Shown in pieces: positions 1 to 7,836 of a stretch of DNA of 64,000 nucleotides; position 1 is the first letter of the stretch; each line of letters starts with the position of its first letter. A model generated the notes under the pieces. The model saw only the letters and a program-made list of their open reading frames with translations, did not search any database and had not been told where the DNA came from. Made by a program: the position numbers and the translations under genes. Source of the stretch: Eubacteriaceae bacterium (GTDB lineage: Bacteria > Bacillota > Clostridia > Lachnospirales > Lachnospiraceae). The stretch is from the NCBI GenBank assembly GCA_910574895.1, contig CAJTDQ010000002.1:62001-126000 (forward strand), in the 5' to 3' direction.

Positions 1-1
1 A

Positions 2-799
2 AAATCCCATTTTGACGGTTTTATTGAAGATGAAAGTCAATATCAGTTTATTTATGATTATATGACTGTAAACAAAATAGAAATTGACGGTTTTACACCT
101 TCGGGCGAGAATTTTTTCGAGACAGAATACAGTGCATCAAATATTTCAGCCCAGGTTACACGGGATGAGAATAAAGAGTCAAAAGAAGAGTTAGAATTTA
201 TTAAAATGTACTTGTCTGACATGGAGAATATTCCATCCATAAGTCTGGAAGAGCAAAATAATTTCGTTGAAAAACTGGTAAACGGAGATACTTCCTGCAC
301 TGAAAAACTAATAGAATCAAAACTTCAAACAGTAGCGGACTTTGCTGAGAAATATCGTGGCAGAGGAGTGTCATTTGGGGATTTAATTCAGGAAGGAAAT
401 CTAGAATTGATGATTGCCATTTCAGAGTATCAGACATCTTTCGGTGACTTTAACCAATATATCGACAAGCGAATTGAAAATGCCATTGTCAACACGATTA
501 ATCATGAAATCAATTCTGACAGAGTGGGCCAGCATTTAGCAGATAAATTAAACCAGTTAGACAATACTACAAAAGAATTGAACAAAAAACTCGGACGCGT
601 TCCCGAATTATCTGAATTGGCTGATGCTATGGGTATTTCTGAAGATGAAGCCTCATTACTTTTAAAGACTTCATTAGATACTCTTTCCGTAAACGAGGAT
701 ACACAAATCACTGAGGATTCTTCTGATGAGAACAACATTGATTTAACGACACCATCCAGTGGAAGTGATCCACTGACATGGCGTAAACACAGCCGTTAA
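2..799 (+). CDS. Sigma-70-like protein lacking region 4 (5' end outside window)
   Basis: The reading frame is open from base 2 without a stop, and the ATG at 62 has no ribosome binding site, so the real start lies left of the window. The visible part resembles a primary-type sigma factor. A region 1.2/2.1-like stretch (YLSDMENIPSISLEEQ) is followed by a region 2 core (GVSFGDLIQEGNLELMIAI) and a region 3-like helix set (LNKKLGRVPELSELADAMG). The usual region 2.3/2.4 segment that melts and reads the -10 box (the WWIRQAI type) is replaced by YIDKRIENAIVNTINHE. The protein then ends in an acidic, Ser-rich tail with no region 4, so it cannot read a -35 box in the usual way. It may be a degenerate sigma factor or a sigma-like adaptor. 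The neighbouring lacI-type gene converges on it with 3 bases between the stops. Confidence 0.6.
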   Translation, partial: KSHFDGFIEDESQYQFIYDYMTVNKIEIDGFTPSGENFFETEYSASNISAQVTRDENKESKEELEFIKMYLSDMENIPSISLEEQNNFVEKLVNGDTSCTEKLIESKLQTVADFAEKYRGRGVSFGDLIQEGNLELMIAISEYQTSFGDFNQYIDKRIENAIVNTINHEINSDRVGQHLADKLNQLDNTTKELNKKLGRVPELSELADAMGISEDEASLLLKTSLDTLSVNEDTQITEDSSDENNIDLTTPSSGSDPLTWRKHSR

Positions 800-816
800 C
801 TTTTATTTTAACGTTT
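791..816 (+). terminator. Weak terminator of the sigma-like gene
   Basis: The hairpin CGTTAA/TTAACG with an 8-base loop starts at the stop codon and is followed by TTTTT on the plus strand. The stem is only 6 bp and AT-rich, so it is a weak candidate. It overlaps the 3' end of the convergent regulator gene. Confidence 0.4.
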
Positions 817-1834
817 TTACAGATTCTCTTTCTATCAAATCTGCCTGAAAGATACACTGTTTTTTCTCATTCTGTCCATGAATTGCTTCCATGAGAAGCT
901 TTATTGATGATTTCACCATCTCTTCACAAGGCTGTTTCATTGTGGTAAGAGATGGGTGAAAATATTTTGATATATCTATTCCATCAAAACCAATTACAGA
1001 ATAATCATCCGGTATTTTTTTCCCTGCTTCTAAAATAGCCTTATACGCTCCAAAAGCTGTCAAGTCAGAAATAGCATATAATGCTGTAAAAGAGACTTCC
1101 GATTCCATTAATTCTTTTGTTACCATGTATCCGTTCTCAATAGAATATTCCGGTATCTCATGTTTCATATGCCGTATAAGTTTTTCCTCTATATCTATTC
1201 CATGATCTCTCAATGCCTGTTTGTAACCTTTTAGCCGCATGCCTCCTACTGCAAGATCATTATCTCTTCCCGCAATAATTGCAATCCTTTTGTGTCCTTT
1301 TCTGCATAAATATTCCACCACACGGTAACTTTCTTTTTCATCATCTATAGATACTGATGAGCAGTCCCGCCCCGGTGCTGTCATATCTACTGCCACTGTA
1401 CACATTACATATGGGATTCCCATATTTTTTAATCTGTTATCTGTTGTATCAATTCTTCCTCCTAAAAAGATTACGCCCTTTAACCTTTTTTCTTTTGCAA
1501 GTGCAACAGCCACATCCATGCTTTTCTGTTCCTCGTCTACTGCATGTAATAAAAAAGTATATTTTAACTGTTTCAGTTCTTCTTCGAATATTTTTAACAT
1601 TCCCTGAAAAAACTGATTGTCAATTCCTTTTACTAACAATGCTACTGTATTGGACTCAGTCATTTTCAAATGTCTTGCACTGTTGTTTGGAATATAATGA
1701 TATTCTTCGATGACTTTCAGTATTCTTTTCCTTGTATTTTCATTAATTCCAGGGTCATCATTAATTGCCCGGGACACAGTACTAATACCTACACCACATA
1801 TTTTTGCAATATCTTTTATTGTAATTTCCGCCAT
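803..1834 (-). CDS. LacI-family transcriptional regulator (probable maltodextrin regulator)
   Basis: A 343-residue LacI/GalR repressor of normal length. The N-terminal helix-turn-helix (residues about 3-23, IKDIAKICGVGISTVSRA) and hinge helix (NNSARHLK) bind DNA. A periplasmic-binding-protein-like sugar domain follows, with the usual VALLVKGIDNQFF strand, the KRIAIIAGRDND segment and a YSVIGFDGIDIS motif near the end. The start has a GAGAGGA ribosome binding site. It lies 106 bases downstream of malQ behind a hairpin, so it may be transcribed from its own promoter. Context makes it the likely regulator of the adjacent maltodextrin transporter and malQ. The inducer cannot be read from sequence. 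Confidence 0.85.
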   Translation of the reverse strand: MAEITIKDIAKICGVGISTVSRAINDDPGINENTRKRILKVIEEYHYIPNNSARHLKMTESNTVALLVKGIDNQFFQGMLKIFEEELKQLKYTFLLHAVDEEQKSMDVAVALAKEKRLKGVIFLGGRIDTTDNRLKNMGIPYVMCTVAVDMTAPGRDCSSVSIDDEKESYRVVEYLCRKGHKRIAIIAGRDNDLAVGGMRLKGYKQALRDHGIDIEEKLIRHMKHEIPEYSIENGYMVTKELMESEVSFTALYAISDLTAFGAYKAILEAGKKIPDDYSVIGFDGIDISKYFHPSLTTMKQPCEEMVKSSIKLLMEAIHGQNEKKQCIFQADLIERESVKTLK

Positions 1835-1886
1835 TTTTTATTCCTCTCACTTACCGGAGCTTATCCTTTTGTTTTTTTCACTTTAC

Positions 1887-1905
1887 CATAAATAAATTTA
1901 TTATG
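1887..1905. promoter_or_regulatory. Candidate operator in front of the LacI-type gene
   Basis: CATAAATAAATTTATTATG contains a perfect 12-bp palindrome (AATAAATTTATT) flanked by CAT and ATG, with one extra A on the left. It lies about 55 bases upstream of the regulator start. A similar CATAAA/TTTATG palindrome sits upstream of the binding-protein gene at 6649-6663, which would fit one LacI-family protein controlling both. The sequence is AT-rich, so chance is possible. Confidence 0.3.
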
Positions 1906-1910
1906 CAAAA

Positions 1911-1944
1911 GCAAAGAGCCGGTTCCAAAGAACCGACTCTTTAT
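1911..1944 (-). terminator. Terminator at the end of malQ
   Basis: Hairpin with arms AAAGAGYCGGTTC and GAACCGRCTCTTT around a 4-base loop; it begins within the malQ stop codon. On the minus strand it is followed by an interrupted T-tract (TTTGCTTTTG). It probably separates the transporter/malQ transcript from the regulator gene, at least partly. Confidence 0.65.
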
Positions 1945-3431
1945 GCTCTTCCATAAATCTGTGCATATTCACGAATCTCTTTCATTAGCTCTTGATTAAA
2001 TCTGTCCGACTGAATCCGCCATTTCCAGTTACCTCCCAGCACAGACGGAGTATTCATTCTTGCCTCATTTCCCAGACCAAGATAATCCTGTAACGGAATA
2101 ATACAAATATTTGCAGTAGAAGCATGTGCCATTCTGATAATTTCCTTTACCAGTTCTCTTTCATCTGAAATTTGTCTTCCAATATATTTCTGAATCCTCT
2201 GCCTTTCTTCCGTTTTAATATTTCCCAGCCATCCTTTTAAAGTTTCATTGTCATGTGTCCCTGTGTATACAACACAATTTTTATTATAATTATAAGGCAG
2301 ATAATCAGCAGGTCCTGAATCTTCCCTGGAATCAAAAGCAAACTCTAACACCTTCATATTTGGATAACCACTCTGCTCAACCAGCATACGGACAGAATCT
2401 GTCATATATCCTAAATCTTCTGCAATAATTTGTATATCTCCAAGGCAGTATCTGACTGCCTCAAATAATTCCATCCCCGGACCTTTCTCCCAATGCCCAT
2501 CCATCGCGTCTTCTGCATCAGCTGGAATAGAATAATATTCATCAAAACCTCTAAAATGGTCAATTCTTATCACATCATACAACTGAGAACATTTTTCTAT
2601 TCTTTTTATCCACCAATCATAATTTGTACTTTGATGATAATTCCACTGATATAATGAATTCCCCCATAACTGTCCTCTTTCGGAGAACCCATCCGGCGGA
2701 CAACCTGAAACTGCCTGTGGCTTTTTGTCATCATTTAACTGAAACAACTCCGGATGCGCCCATACATCTGCACTGTCATATGCAACATAAATGGGAATAT
2801 CGCCAATAATGAAAACCCCTTTTTTATTGGCATATTCTTTTAGCTGAAACCACTGTCTATAAAATTCATACTGAACAAACTCATAAAATTCAATATCAAA
2901 ATATAGTTCTTTCTGGTAATACTCCATGGAGTATCCCCATCTGTTACAAATATCTGTTGCCCACTGGTCAAAACTTTTTCCGCCAAATCGGTCTTTTACT
3001 GCCATGAAGATTGCATAATCCTTTAACCAGTATTCATTTTCTGCCTTAAACTTATGAAATTCTTCTTTTTCATAGATTTCGCTTCGCTCATATGCTTTCC
3101 TTAACAGTTTGAATCGATGTTTGTAAAGTTTTTCATAATCAACCTCATTCGAATTCTTTCCAAAATCTATTCCATCACATTCTGCTTTCGTCAATAATCC
3201 CTGTTCTATCAAATCCTCCAGGCTGATAAAATACGGATTTCCGGCAAACGTAGAAAAAGACTGATATGGAGAATCACCATAACTGGTAGGCCCAATAGGA
3301 AGTATCTGCCAATACTTCTGATCACACTCTTTTAAAAAATCTATAAACTTGTACGCCTCTTTTGAAAAACACCCAACTCCATATTTTCCCGGCAGGCTGA
3401 AAATCGGTAATAATATACCACTTGCTCTCAT
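1941..3431 (-). CDS. malQ: 4-alpha-glucanotransferase (amylomaltase, GH77)
   Basis: A 496-residue GH77 enzyme, the usual length of the short bacterial form. It transfers 4-alpha-glucan segments between maltodextrins in the cytoplasm, releasing glucose. Visible signatures are the N-terminal RASGILLPIFSLPGKYG, the YGDSPYQSFSTFAGNP loop, GDIPIYVAYDSADVW, the nucleophile region VIRIDHFRGF, the acid/base region IIAEDLGYM and the third carboxylate in TGTHDNETLKGW, so the catalytic triad is intact. A GGGAGAAAG ribosome binding site precedes the ATG. It follows the second permease by 18 bases, so it belongs to the transporter operon and processes the imported maltodextrins. Confidence 0.93.
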   Translation of the reverse strand: MRASGILLPIFSLPGKYGVGCFSKEAYKFIDFLKECDQKYWQILPIGPTSYGDSPYQSFSTFAGNPYFISLEDLIEQGLLTKAECDGIDFGKNSNEVDYEKLYKHRFKLLRKAYERSEIYEKEEFHKFKAENEYWLKDYAIFMAVKDRFGGKSFDQWATDICNRWGYSMEYYQKELYFDIEFYEFVQYEFYRQWFQLKEYANKKGVFIIGDIPIYVAYDSADVWAHPELFQLNDDKKPQAVSGCPPDGFSERGQLWGNSLYQWNYHQSTNYDWWIKRIEKCSQLYDVIRIDHFRGFDEYYSIPADAEDAMDGHWEKGPGMELFEAVRYCLGDIQIIAEDLGYMTDSVRMLVEQSGYPNMKVLEFAFDSREDSGPADYLPYNYNKNCVVYTGTHDNETLKGWLGNIKTEERQRIQKYIGRQISDERELVKEIIRMAHASTANICIIPLQDYLGLGNEARMNTPSVLGGNWKWRIQSDRFNQELMKEIREYAQIYGRA

Positions 3432-3449
3432 AAACTTTCTCCCTTATAC

Positions 3450-4289
3450 CTATCCTTTTACTGCACCGGATGCCACACCTTTTATAATGTATTTTTGACA
3501 TGTCAGATAGAATAGGATAACCGGTATAATACTTAAAATAATTAATGCCATTATCGCTCCCAAATCAACAGAACCATAACTTCCCTGCAAATACTGAATA
3601 TGAATTGGGATTGTCATATATTCTGTACGGTCTAATATCAGATATGGCAGAAGATAATCATTCCAAATCCACATAATTTCTAAAATACCAACAGAAATCA
3701 GTGTAGGTCTTAACATAGGAATAATTACAACAAAAAACGTTCTAAGAGGTCCACATCCATCTATCGCAGCAGCCTCTTCTATTTCCAAAGGAAGTCCCTT
3801 GATAAAACCGGTAAACATAAACACTGCCAGACCTGCACCAAATCCCAAATAAACAATCGGAATGGCCCACGGAGTGTTCAAACTTAACGTATCTGCTGTT
3901 TTCGATAGTGTGAACATAACCATCTGAAATGGTACAATCATTGAAAATACAAACAAATAGTATATGATTCTGCATATTTTACTGTCTACTCTGGCAATAT
4001 ACCATGCTGCCATGGATGTACAAAATAAAATCAGAATTGTTGAAAGTATTGTAATAACAAAACTAAACAATACAGATTTTAAAAATGGATAATTTCCAAA
4101 GGTAAAACCTTTTAAATAATTTGCCCATCCCACAAACATTTCCCCTGACGGCCATGCAAAAGTATCCGTTTTTACATTTGTATTTGCTTTAAAAGAATTC
4201 ATTAAAACAATAAAAATAGGACTGATGTAGACTAAAGTTACGATGCTGAATATTAAGGTCAGCCACTTTCCCCGCTTTATATTTTTCAT
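3450..4289 (-). CDS. ABC sugar permease, MalG type
   Basis: A 279-residue inner-membrane permease of the carbohydrate uptake-1 (CUT1) family, with six predicted membrane segments starting with WLTLIFSIVTLVYISPIFIVL. The EAA loop that docks on the ATPase is seen as EIEEAAAIDGCGPLRTFF at about residues 180-197. The start overlaps the stop of the other permease by one base (TAATG) and has a GGAGGTGC ribosome binding site inside that gene. As in many Firmicutes, no ATPase is encoded locally; a shared MsmK/MalK-type ATPase elsewhere is expected. Confidence 0.9.
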   Translation of the reverse strand: MKNIKRGKWLTLIFSIVTLVYISPIFIVLMNSFKANTNVKTDTFAWPSGEMFVGWANYLKGFTFGNYPFLKSVLFSFVITILSTILILFCTSMAAWYIARVDSKICRIIYYLFVFSMIVPFQMVMFTLSKTADTLSLNTPWAIPIVYLGFGAGLAVFMFTGFIKGLPLEIEEAAAIDGCGPLRTFFVVIIPMLRPTLISVGILEIMWIWNDYLLPYLILDRTEYMTIPIHIQYLQGSYGSVDLGAIMALIILSIIPVILFYLTCQKYIIKGVASGAVKG

Positions 4290-5224
4290 TATTGCTGCAC
4301 CTCCTTCGACCTGGTTGCTCTTAACTGAATCAGCGAAATTGCAGCTACTAAAATAAAGAATATTACAGCTTTTGCCTGAGCCACACCTCTTGCTGCTGTG
4401 TTTTGTCCATAAAAAGTACTATAAATATTTAGCGCAAGCATCTCTGTGGTTTTTATAACTGAACCATCCGGCTGTTGATTAAATGGCTGTCCTCCTGTCA
4501 GAGCCAGATTTTGGTCAAATAACTTAAATCCATTTGTTAATGTTAAGAAGAGACAAATTGTGATGGATGGCATAATATTCGGAATCGTAACATGAAATAA
4601 CGTCTTCCATTTTGATGCCCCGTCAATCTTTGCAGCCTCTGTCAAATCTTCCGGCACTGCCTGAAGTCCTGCGATGTAAATAATCATCATATAACCAATC
4701 TGCTGCCAGCACATCAAAATTACTAGTCCCCAGAAACCATACTTCGTCTCCATTAATATGCTCGTGTGAAATCTGACTAATATCCCATTAAATATCATTG
4801 TCCAAATATATCCGAGAACAATACCTCCAATGAGATTCGGCATAAAGAATGCCGTTCGAAACAAATTTGCACCTTTGAATCCCAACGTTAAAAGATAAGC
4901 TACTGAAAATGCCAGCACATTTATCAACAGTAACGACACAATGGCATACAATGCCGTATACCAGAATGCGTGAATAAACGATGCATCCTGAAACGCACTA
5001 ATATAATTTCCAATTCCTTTCCATGTTGCATCACTTGTGGTAATAAATGTACAAAAAGATAAATATATTCCACGGATAAACGGATATAAAAACCCAATAA
5101 AAAATGCAGCAAACGTAGGTAACAAAAATAAACCGAAACATCTCTGTATTGGTTTTCGAAGTAATTTTGAATTTACTGATGTCCCACTATACTTCGTCCT
5201 TTTTTTCCTGATAGCTCCCACCAT
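4289..5224 (-). CDS. ABC sugar permease, MalF type
   Basis: A 311-residue CUT1-family permease, partner of the MalG-type protein. It has a basic cytoplasmic N-terminus (RKKRTKYSG) and then about six membrane segments. The EAA loop is present (LTEAAKIDGASKWKTLFHV). An AAAGGAGAG ribosome binding site lies about 11 bases before the ATG. The gene is separated from the binding-protein gene by 84 bases that hold a strong stem-loop, a common way to make more binding protein than permease. The locus suggests maltodextrin uptake; homologous systems for other oligosaccharides look the same. Confidence 0.9.
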   Translation of the reverse strand: MVGAIRKKRTKYSGTSVNSKLLRKPIQRCFGLFLLPTFAAFFIGFLYPFIRGIYLSFCTFITTSDATWKGIGNYISAFQDASFIHAFWYTALYAIVSLLLINVLAFSVAYLLTLGFKGANLFRTAFFMPNLIGGIVLGYIWTMIFNGILVRFHTSILMETKYGFWGLVILMCWQQIGYMMIIYIAGLQAVPEDLTEAAKIDGASKWKTLFHVTIPNIMPSITICLFLTLTNGFKLFDQNLALTGGQPFNQQPDGSVIKTTEMLALNIYSTFYGQNTAARGVAQAKAVIFFILVAAISLIQLRATRSKEVQQ

Positions 5225-5260
5225 AAATGTAATATCTCTCCTTTCACCATAAACTAGTTT

Positions 5261-5288
5261 TATGGGGCAGACGATGCCTGCCCCACAA
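5261..5288 (-). terminator. Intercistronic stem-loop between binding protein and permeases
   Basis: Arms TGGGGCAG and CTGCCCCA enclose a 7-base loop, just after the binding-protein stop codon. Only a short AAAAC follows on the transcript, so this is more likely an mRNA-protecting or leaky structure than a full terminator. It can explain high binding-protein to permease stoichiometry, as known for malE-malF regions. Confidence 0.6.
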
Positions 5289-5308
5289 AATTCATTGATA
5301 TCATTTTC

Positions 5309-6598
5309 TTACTGATTTGCAGCCTTATACTGTGTTGCCCATCCTTCTACAAATGCAGTCTTAACATCATCCCATTTGCCACCTGCATTATATTTGTTCA
5401 TTGCTGCCACAAGACTTGCTCTCCAGTCGTCTACATTTGGTGTATAATTAAATGTCCAGTCTACGGTGTACTTACCTGCTTCCATTAATTCATTTGCATT
5501 TCTCAAAAATACATTTCCACTGTCTGCCGCTGATTTATAAGGAATTGCTCCGAACTGTTCTGCCATCATCTCTGTTCCATCCTCTGAAGTAACCAGCCAT
5601 TTCATAAAATCAAGTGTAGCCTGCTGATTCTCTTTTGATGCTTTTGCATTAACTGCCCAGCAGTTTTCTGTACCGGAACACAATCCTGCATTTTCCTCTC
5701 CCTCTACTCCACAATAGAGCGGTATCATCTGCAAGTCCTCATCATCAATTGACTTGCTGATTTCTGCATATTCCCATGTTCCATTCTGATAAAATACAGC
5801 TTCACCCTTTTTAAACTCTGCCTGAGCATCATAACCGCCGGTTGCTAAAGTCTTTTTGTCATACTTACTATTGTTAATGTAAAGATCCCATACATTTTTA
5901 TAGTTATCCAGATATGTTCCCTTAATCGTTGCCGGTGCTTCTTTCCATCCGTCTTCTTTTGCCTCATAATACAATGGCATGTTTGCTAAATGTCCTGTAA
6001 ACCTCCAAGAGGATGAATCATCCATACCTGATGATGTAAACGCATCAAATCCTAACTCATCTGCCCTTTTATGAATGTCTTCTGCAATACGTTTTAATGA
6101 TTTAAAATCTTTAATATCTGTCACATCATATCCTGCTTCTTTTAATAATTTTTTATTAACAATTAAACCAAAACTCTCATAACAGTATCCGATAGAACAA
6201 ACCTTTCCATTCTCATCTGTTAAATTAAACGCATCTGTGTTTAACTCTTTATATACATCTGTATCTTTTAAATCAATACAATAGTCTTTCCATGTTTTTA
6301 CTGCCGCCTGATTTCCTACAACAAACAATGTCGGGGCATCTGATTTTTCCATTTCAGACGTAAGAGTCTGTTCATATGTTCCCGATGCTGCCGTAACTAC
6401 TTTTACATCGACTCCCTTTTCCTCTTTGTACTCTTTTGCGATGTCCTGCAATGCCTCATCTGCCTCCGGTTTAAAATTCAACCAGTATACCGAACCTTTA
6501 TCTTTTGATTCCTTTTTTGAATCGTCATTTCCACATGCCGTGAACAATCCTGCTGCCATTGTTACGCACAATGCCATACCCAATAATTTTCTGCGCAT
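5309..6598 (-). CDS. Extracellular sugar-binding lipoprotein of the ABC transporter (MalE type)
   Basis: A 429-residue lipoprotein. The signal peptide (RRKLLGMALCVTMAAG) ends in the lipobox LFTAC, so Cys22 is lipidated and the protein sits on the outer face of the membrane. The rest is a family 1 solute-binding domain (SVYWLNFKPEADEALQDIA at the start, AVFYQNGTWEYAEI in the middle). An AAAAGGAG ribosome binding site precedes the ATG. It is the first gene of the unit binding protein, MalF, MalG, malQ. The substrate is inferred as malto-oligosaccharide from malQ; the protein sequence alone does not settle this. Confidence 0.9.
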   Translation of the reverse strand: MRRKLLGMALCVTMAAGLFTACGNDDSKKESKDKGSVYWLNFKPEADEALQDIAKEYKEEKGVDVKVVTAASGTYEQTLTSEMEKSDAPTLFVVGNQAAVKTWKDYCIDLKDTDVYKELNTDAFNLTDENGKVCSIGYCYESFGLIVNKKLLKEAGYDVTDIKDFKSLKRIAEDIHKRADELGFDAFTSSGMDDSSSWRFTGHLANMPLYYEAKEDGWKEAPATIKGTYLDNYKNVWDLYINNSKYDKKTLATGGYDAQAEFKKGEAVFYQNGTWEYAEISKSIDDEDLQMIPLYCGVEGEENAGLCSGTENCWAVNAKASKENQQATLDFMKWLVTSEDGTEMMAEQFGAIPYKSAADSGNVFLRNANELMEAGKYTVDWTFNYTPNVDDWRASLVAAMNKYNAGGKWDDVKTAFVEGWATQYKAANQ

Positions 6599-6648
6599 AA
6601 TATCACTCCTTTTTCATAATATTAATTTTAAGTTTTTCCGATGTCTCC

Positions 6649-6663
6649 CATAAATATTTTATG
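6649..6663. promoter_or_regulatory. Candidate LacI-type operator upstream of the binding-protein gene
   Basis: CATAAATATTTTATG is an inverted repeat (6-bp arms CATAAA/TTTATG, 3-base spacer) about 50 bases upstream of the binding-protein start. It shares its arm with the palindrome at 1887-1905. No convincing -35 box was found next to it, so the promoter is unplaced. Confidence 0.3.
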
Positions 6664-6730
6664 TGGTATTTATAAGTATATTCATAAAATGGTGGCTTAT
6701 TCTCTGACGATAAGACTTTTTATAGCATAC

Positions 6731-6772
6731 AAAAAAGATTCTTAAACAATTTTTGATTTAAGAATCTTTTTT
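6731..6772. terminator. Bidirectional terminator between the Rhs island and the sugar operon
   Basis: A perfect 16-bp stem (AAAAAAGATTCTTAAA and its complement) with a 10-base loop. Each strand ends in TTTTTT. It lies 12 bases after the orphan Rhs tip and separates the accessory island from the sugar transporter promoter region. Confidence 0.8.
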
Positions 6773-6783
6773 GCAAACAATAT

Positions 6784-7020
6784 TTAGATGAATTTATATG
6801 ACTGAATAGTAAAACCTAAATTTTTTATTTTAAATACTTGTATATCATCAGCATTAATAAATCTTCCGTTCTCTGGATCATAATAAAGACTTTGTAGATA
6901 ATAAAATCCGCTTTCATAATCTCTATTATAACTTTTATAGGTCATATGATTCAAGTCATATGCCTCTGAATAAAGACTGCTTTCAATATTTCCCCATGCA
7001 GCGTAAGTATATGCCGCCAC
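6784..7020 (-). pseudogene. Orphan Rhs core/tip fragment
   Basis: The minus-strand frame carries YAAWGNIESSLYS and then YNRDYESGFYYLQSLYYDP and GRFINADD. These are the hallmark residues of the Rhs-associated core and match the same region of the large Rhs protein upstream (YRDEETGFYYLQSRYYD, RFINADD). Only about 75 residues of Rhs sequence remain, with a short 18-residue tail and no upstream YD repeats. The 5' side is fused to non-Rhs sequence that looks like a group II intron end. It is best read as a displaced or silent Rhs tip left by recombination rather than a separate functional gene. Confidence 0.7.
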
Positions 7021-7120
7021 CTTCCTCACGATGAATACCCTTGGTCTTGGCAATATCCTTTCCACTACTAGGGCGGATTAAGGACTTTCTCCCATTAGAA
7101 ACGTGCGCCGCAAGGCACAC
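7019..7120 (-). mobile_element. Probable 5' end remnant of a group II intron
   Basis: Read on the minus strand, the segment begins GTGTGCC, fitting the GUGYG start of group II introns, and immediately forms a hairpin with GGCGCAC. It continues with purine-rich, ribozyme-like text (AATGGGAGAAAGTCC, GTGAGGAAGG) reminiscent of domain I of bacterial introns. No reverse transcriptase follows: the sequence changes into the Rhs fragment after about 100 bases. Assignment rests on recall of intron sequences and was not tested. Confidence 0.4.
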
Positions 7121-7143
7121 AAGTAAAGGATTGAATCACAAAG

Positions 7144-7725
7144 TTAGAATTCAAATTCTTGAGTATAATGTTCTTTCTGATTAAAAAAATAGTAATCCAG
7201 ATTTGCTTTGAGAATTTTCTCTCCCGCATATTCATATGTCTCTATATCTAGTTCACCATGATCGTTTACTTCCTCACAACCTGGAAATAAGGCGATATAA
7301 TCTGTCAGCAACGGATTATATACACATTTCGTAACTAAATGAATCGTTATCCATCGAGGGTCACAGTTAAAAACAACTGAATATACCTCATTTTTTTCAT
7401 AAAATAAAAACTCTCTATCCGGTTCATAATCTTTTTCTCTCTTTTCTACATATATTAATTGTTCTTTCTCGTCAAAATAATATATGTAGCCTTGTTTGGG
7501 TTTTCTGCTGATAATCTTCCCCCGATTTGCACCACAAACCTTATCAAGTGAACTAGGACAATAAAAACCTCTATGAAGCATCAATCCTCCACTTGAATAA
7601 ACCTGCCGTACACATTTCTCTTCCACTTCCCTCATTAATTCTTCATATTTATCCTCATACTTTTCCTTTATTTGTGTCAACTCATCTTTTAAATTATATA
7701 TCTCGTCACTAAATTTAACTTTCAT
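7144..7725 (-). CDS. Hypothetical protein downstream of Rhs, possible immunity protein
   Basis: A 193-residue soluble protein that I cannot assign to a named family. It starts with a charged coiled-coil-like helix (IYNLKDELTQIKEKYEDKYEELMREVEEK shortened here: residues about 10-38). A beta-rich body follows, with repeated aromatic strands such as GYIYYFDEKEQLIYVEK and FLFYEKNEVYSVVF, and an acidic C-terminus. No signal peptide or membrane segment is seen. An AAAGGAG site lies 13 bases before the ATG. Small acidic beta-rich proteins next to Rhs tips are often immunity proteins for the cognate toxin; that role is inferred from position only. Confidence 0.5.
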   Translation of the reverse strand: MKVKFSDEIYNLKDELTQIKEKYEDKYEELMREVEEKCVRQVYSSGGLMLHRGFYCPSSLDKVCGANRGKIISRKPKQGYIYYFDEKEQLIYVEKREKDYEPDREFLFYEKNEVYSVVFNCDPRWITIHLVTKCVYNPLLTDYIALFPGCEEVNDHGELDIETYEYAGEKILKANLDYYFFNQKEHYTQEFEF

Positions 7726-7836
7726 AATCCGTTTTAATCTCCTTTCTGCTAAAATGAGTTCTGTAGATTACTTCTTAGCCCCTATCACTTAATGGTTCAG
7801 ATTGAACCCCAGTCTCTTTAGTTGCTTGTTAACCAG

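Noticed and set aside
7021-7065. N-terminal extension of the 93-codon frame that includes the orphan Rhs tip
   Set aside because: This part translates intron-like sequence with no similarity to Rhs and has no ribosome binding site, so the unit is treated as a pseudogene fragment.
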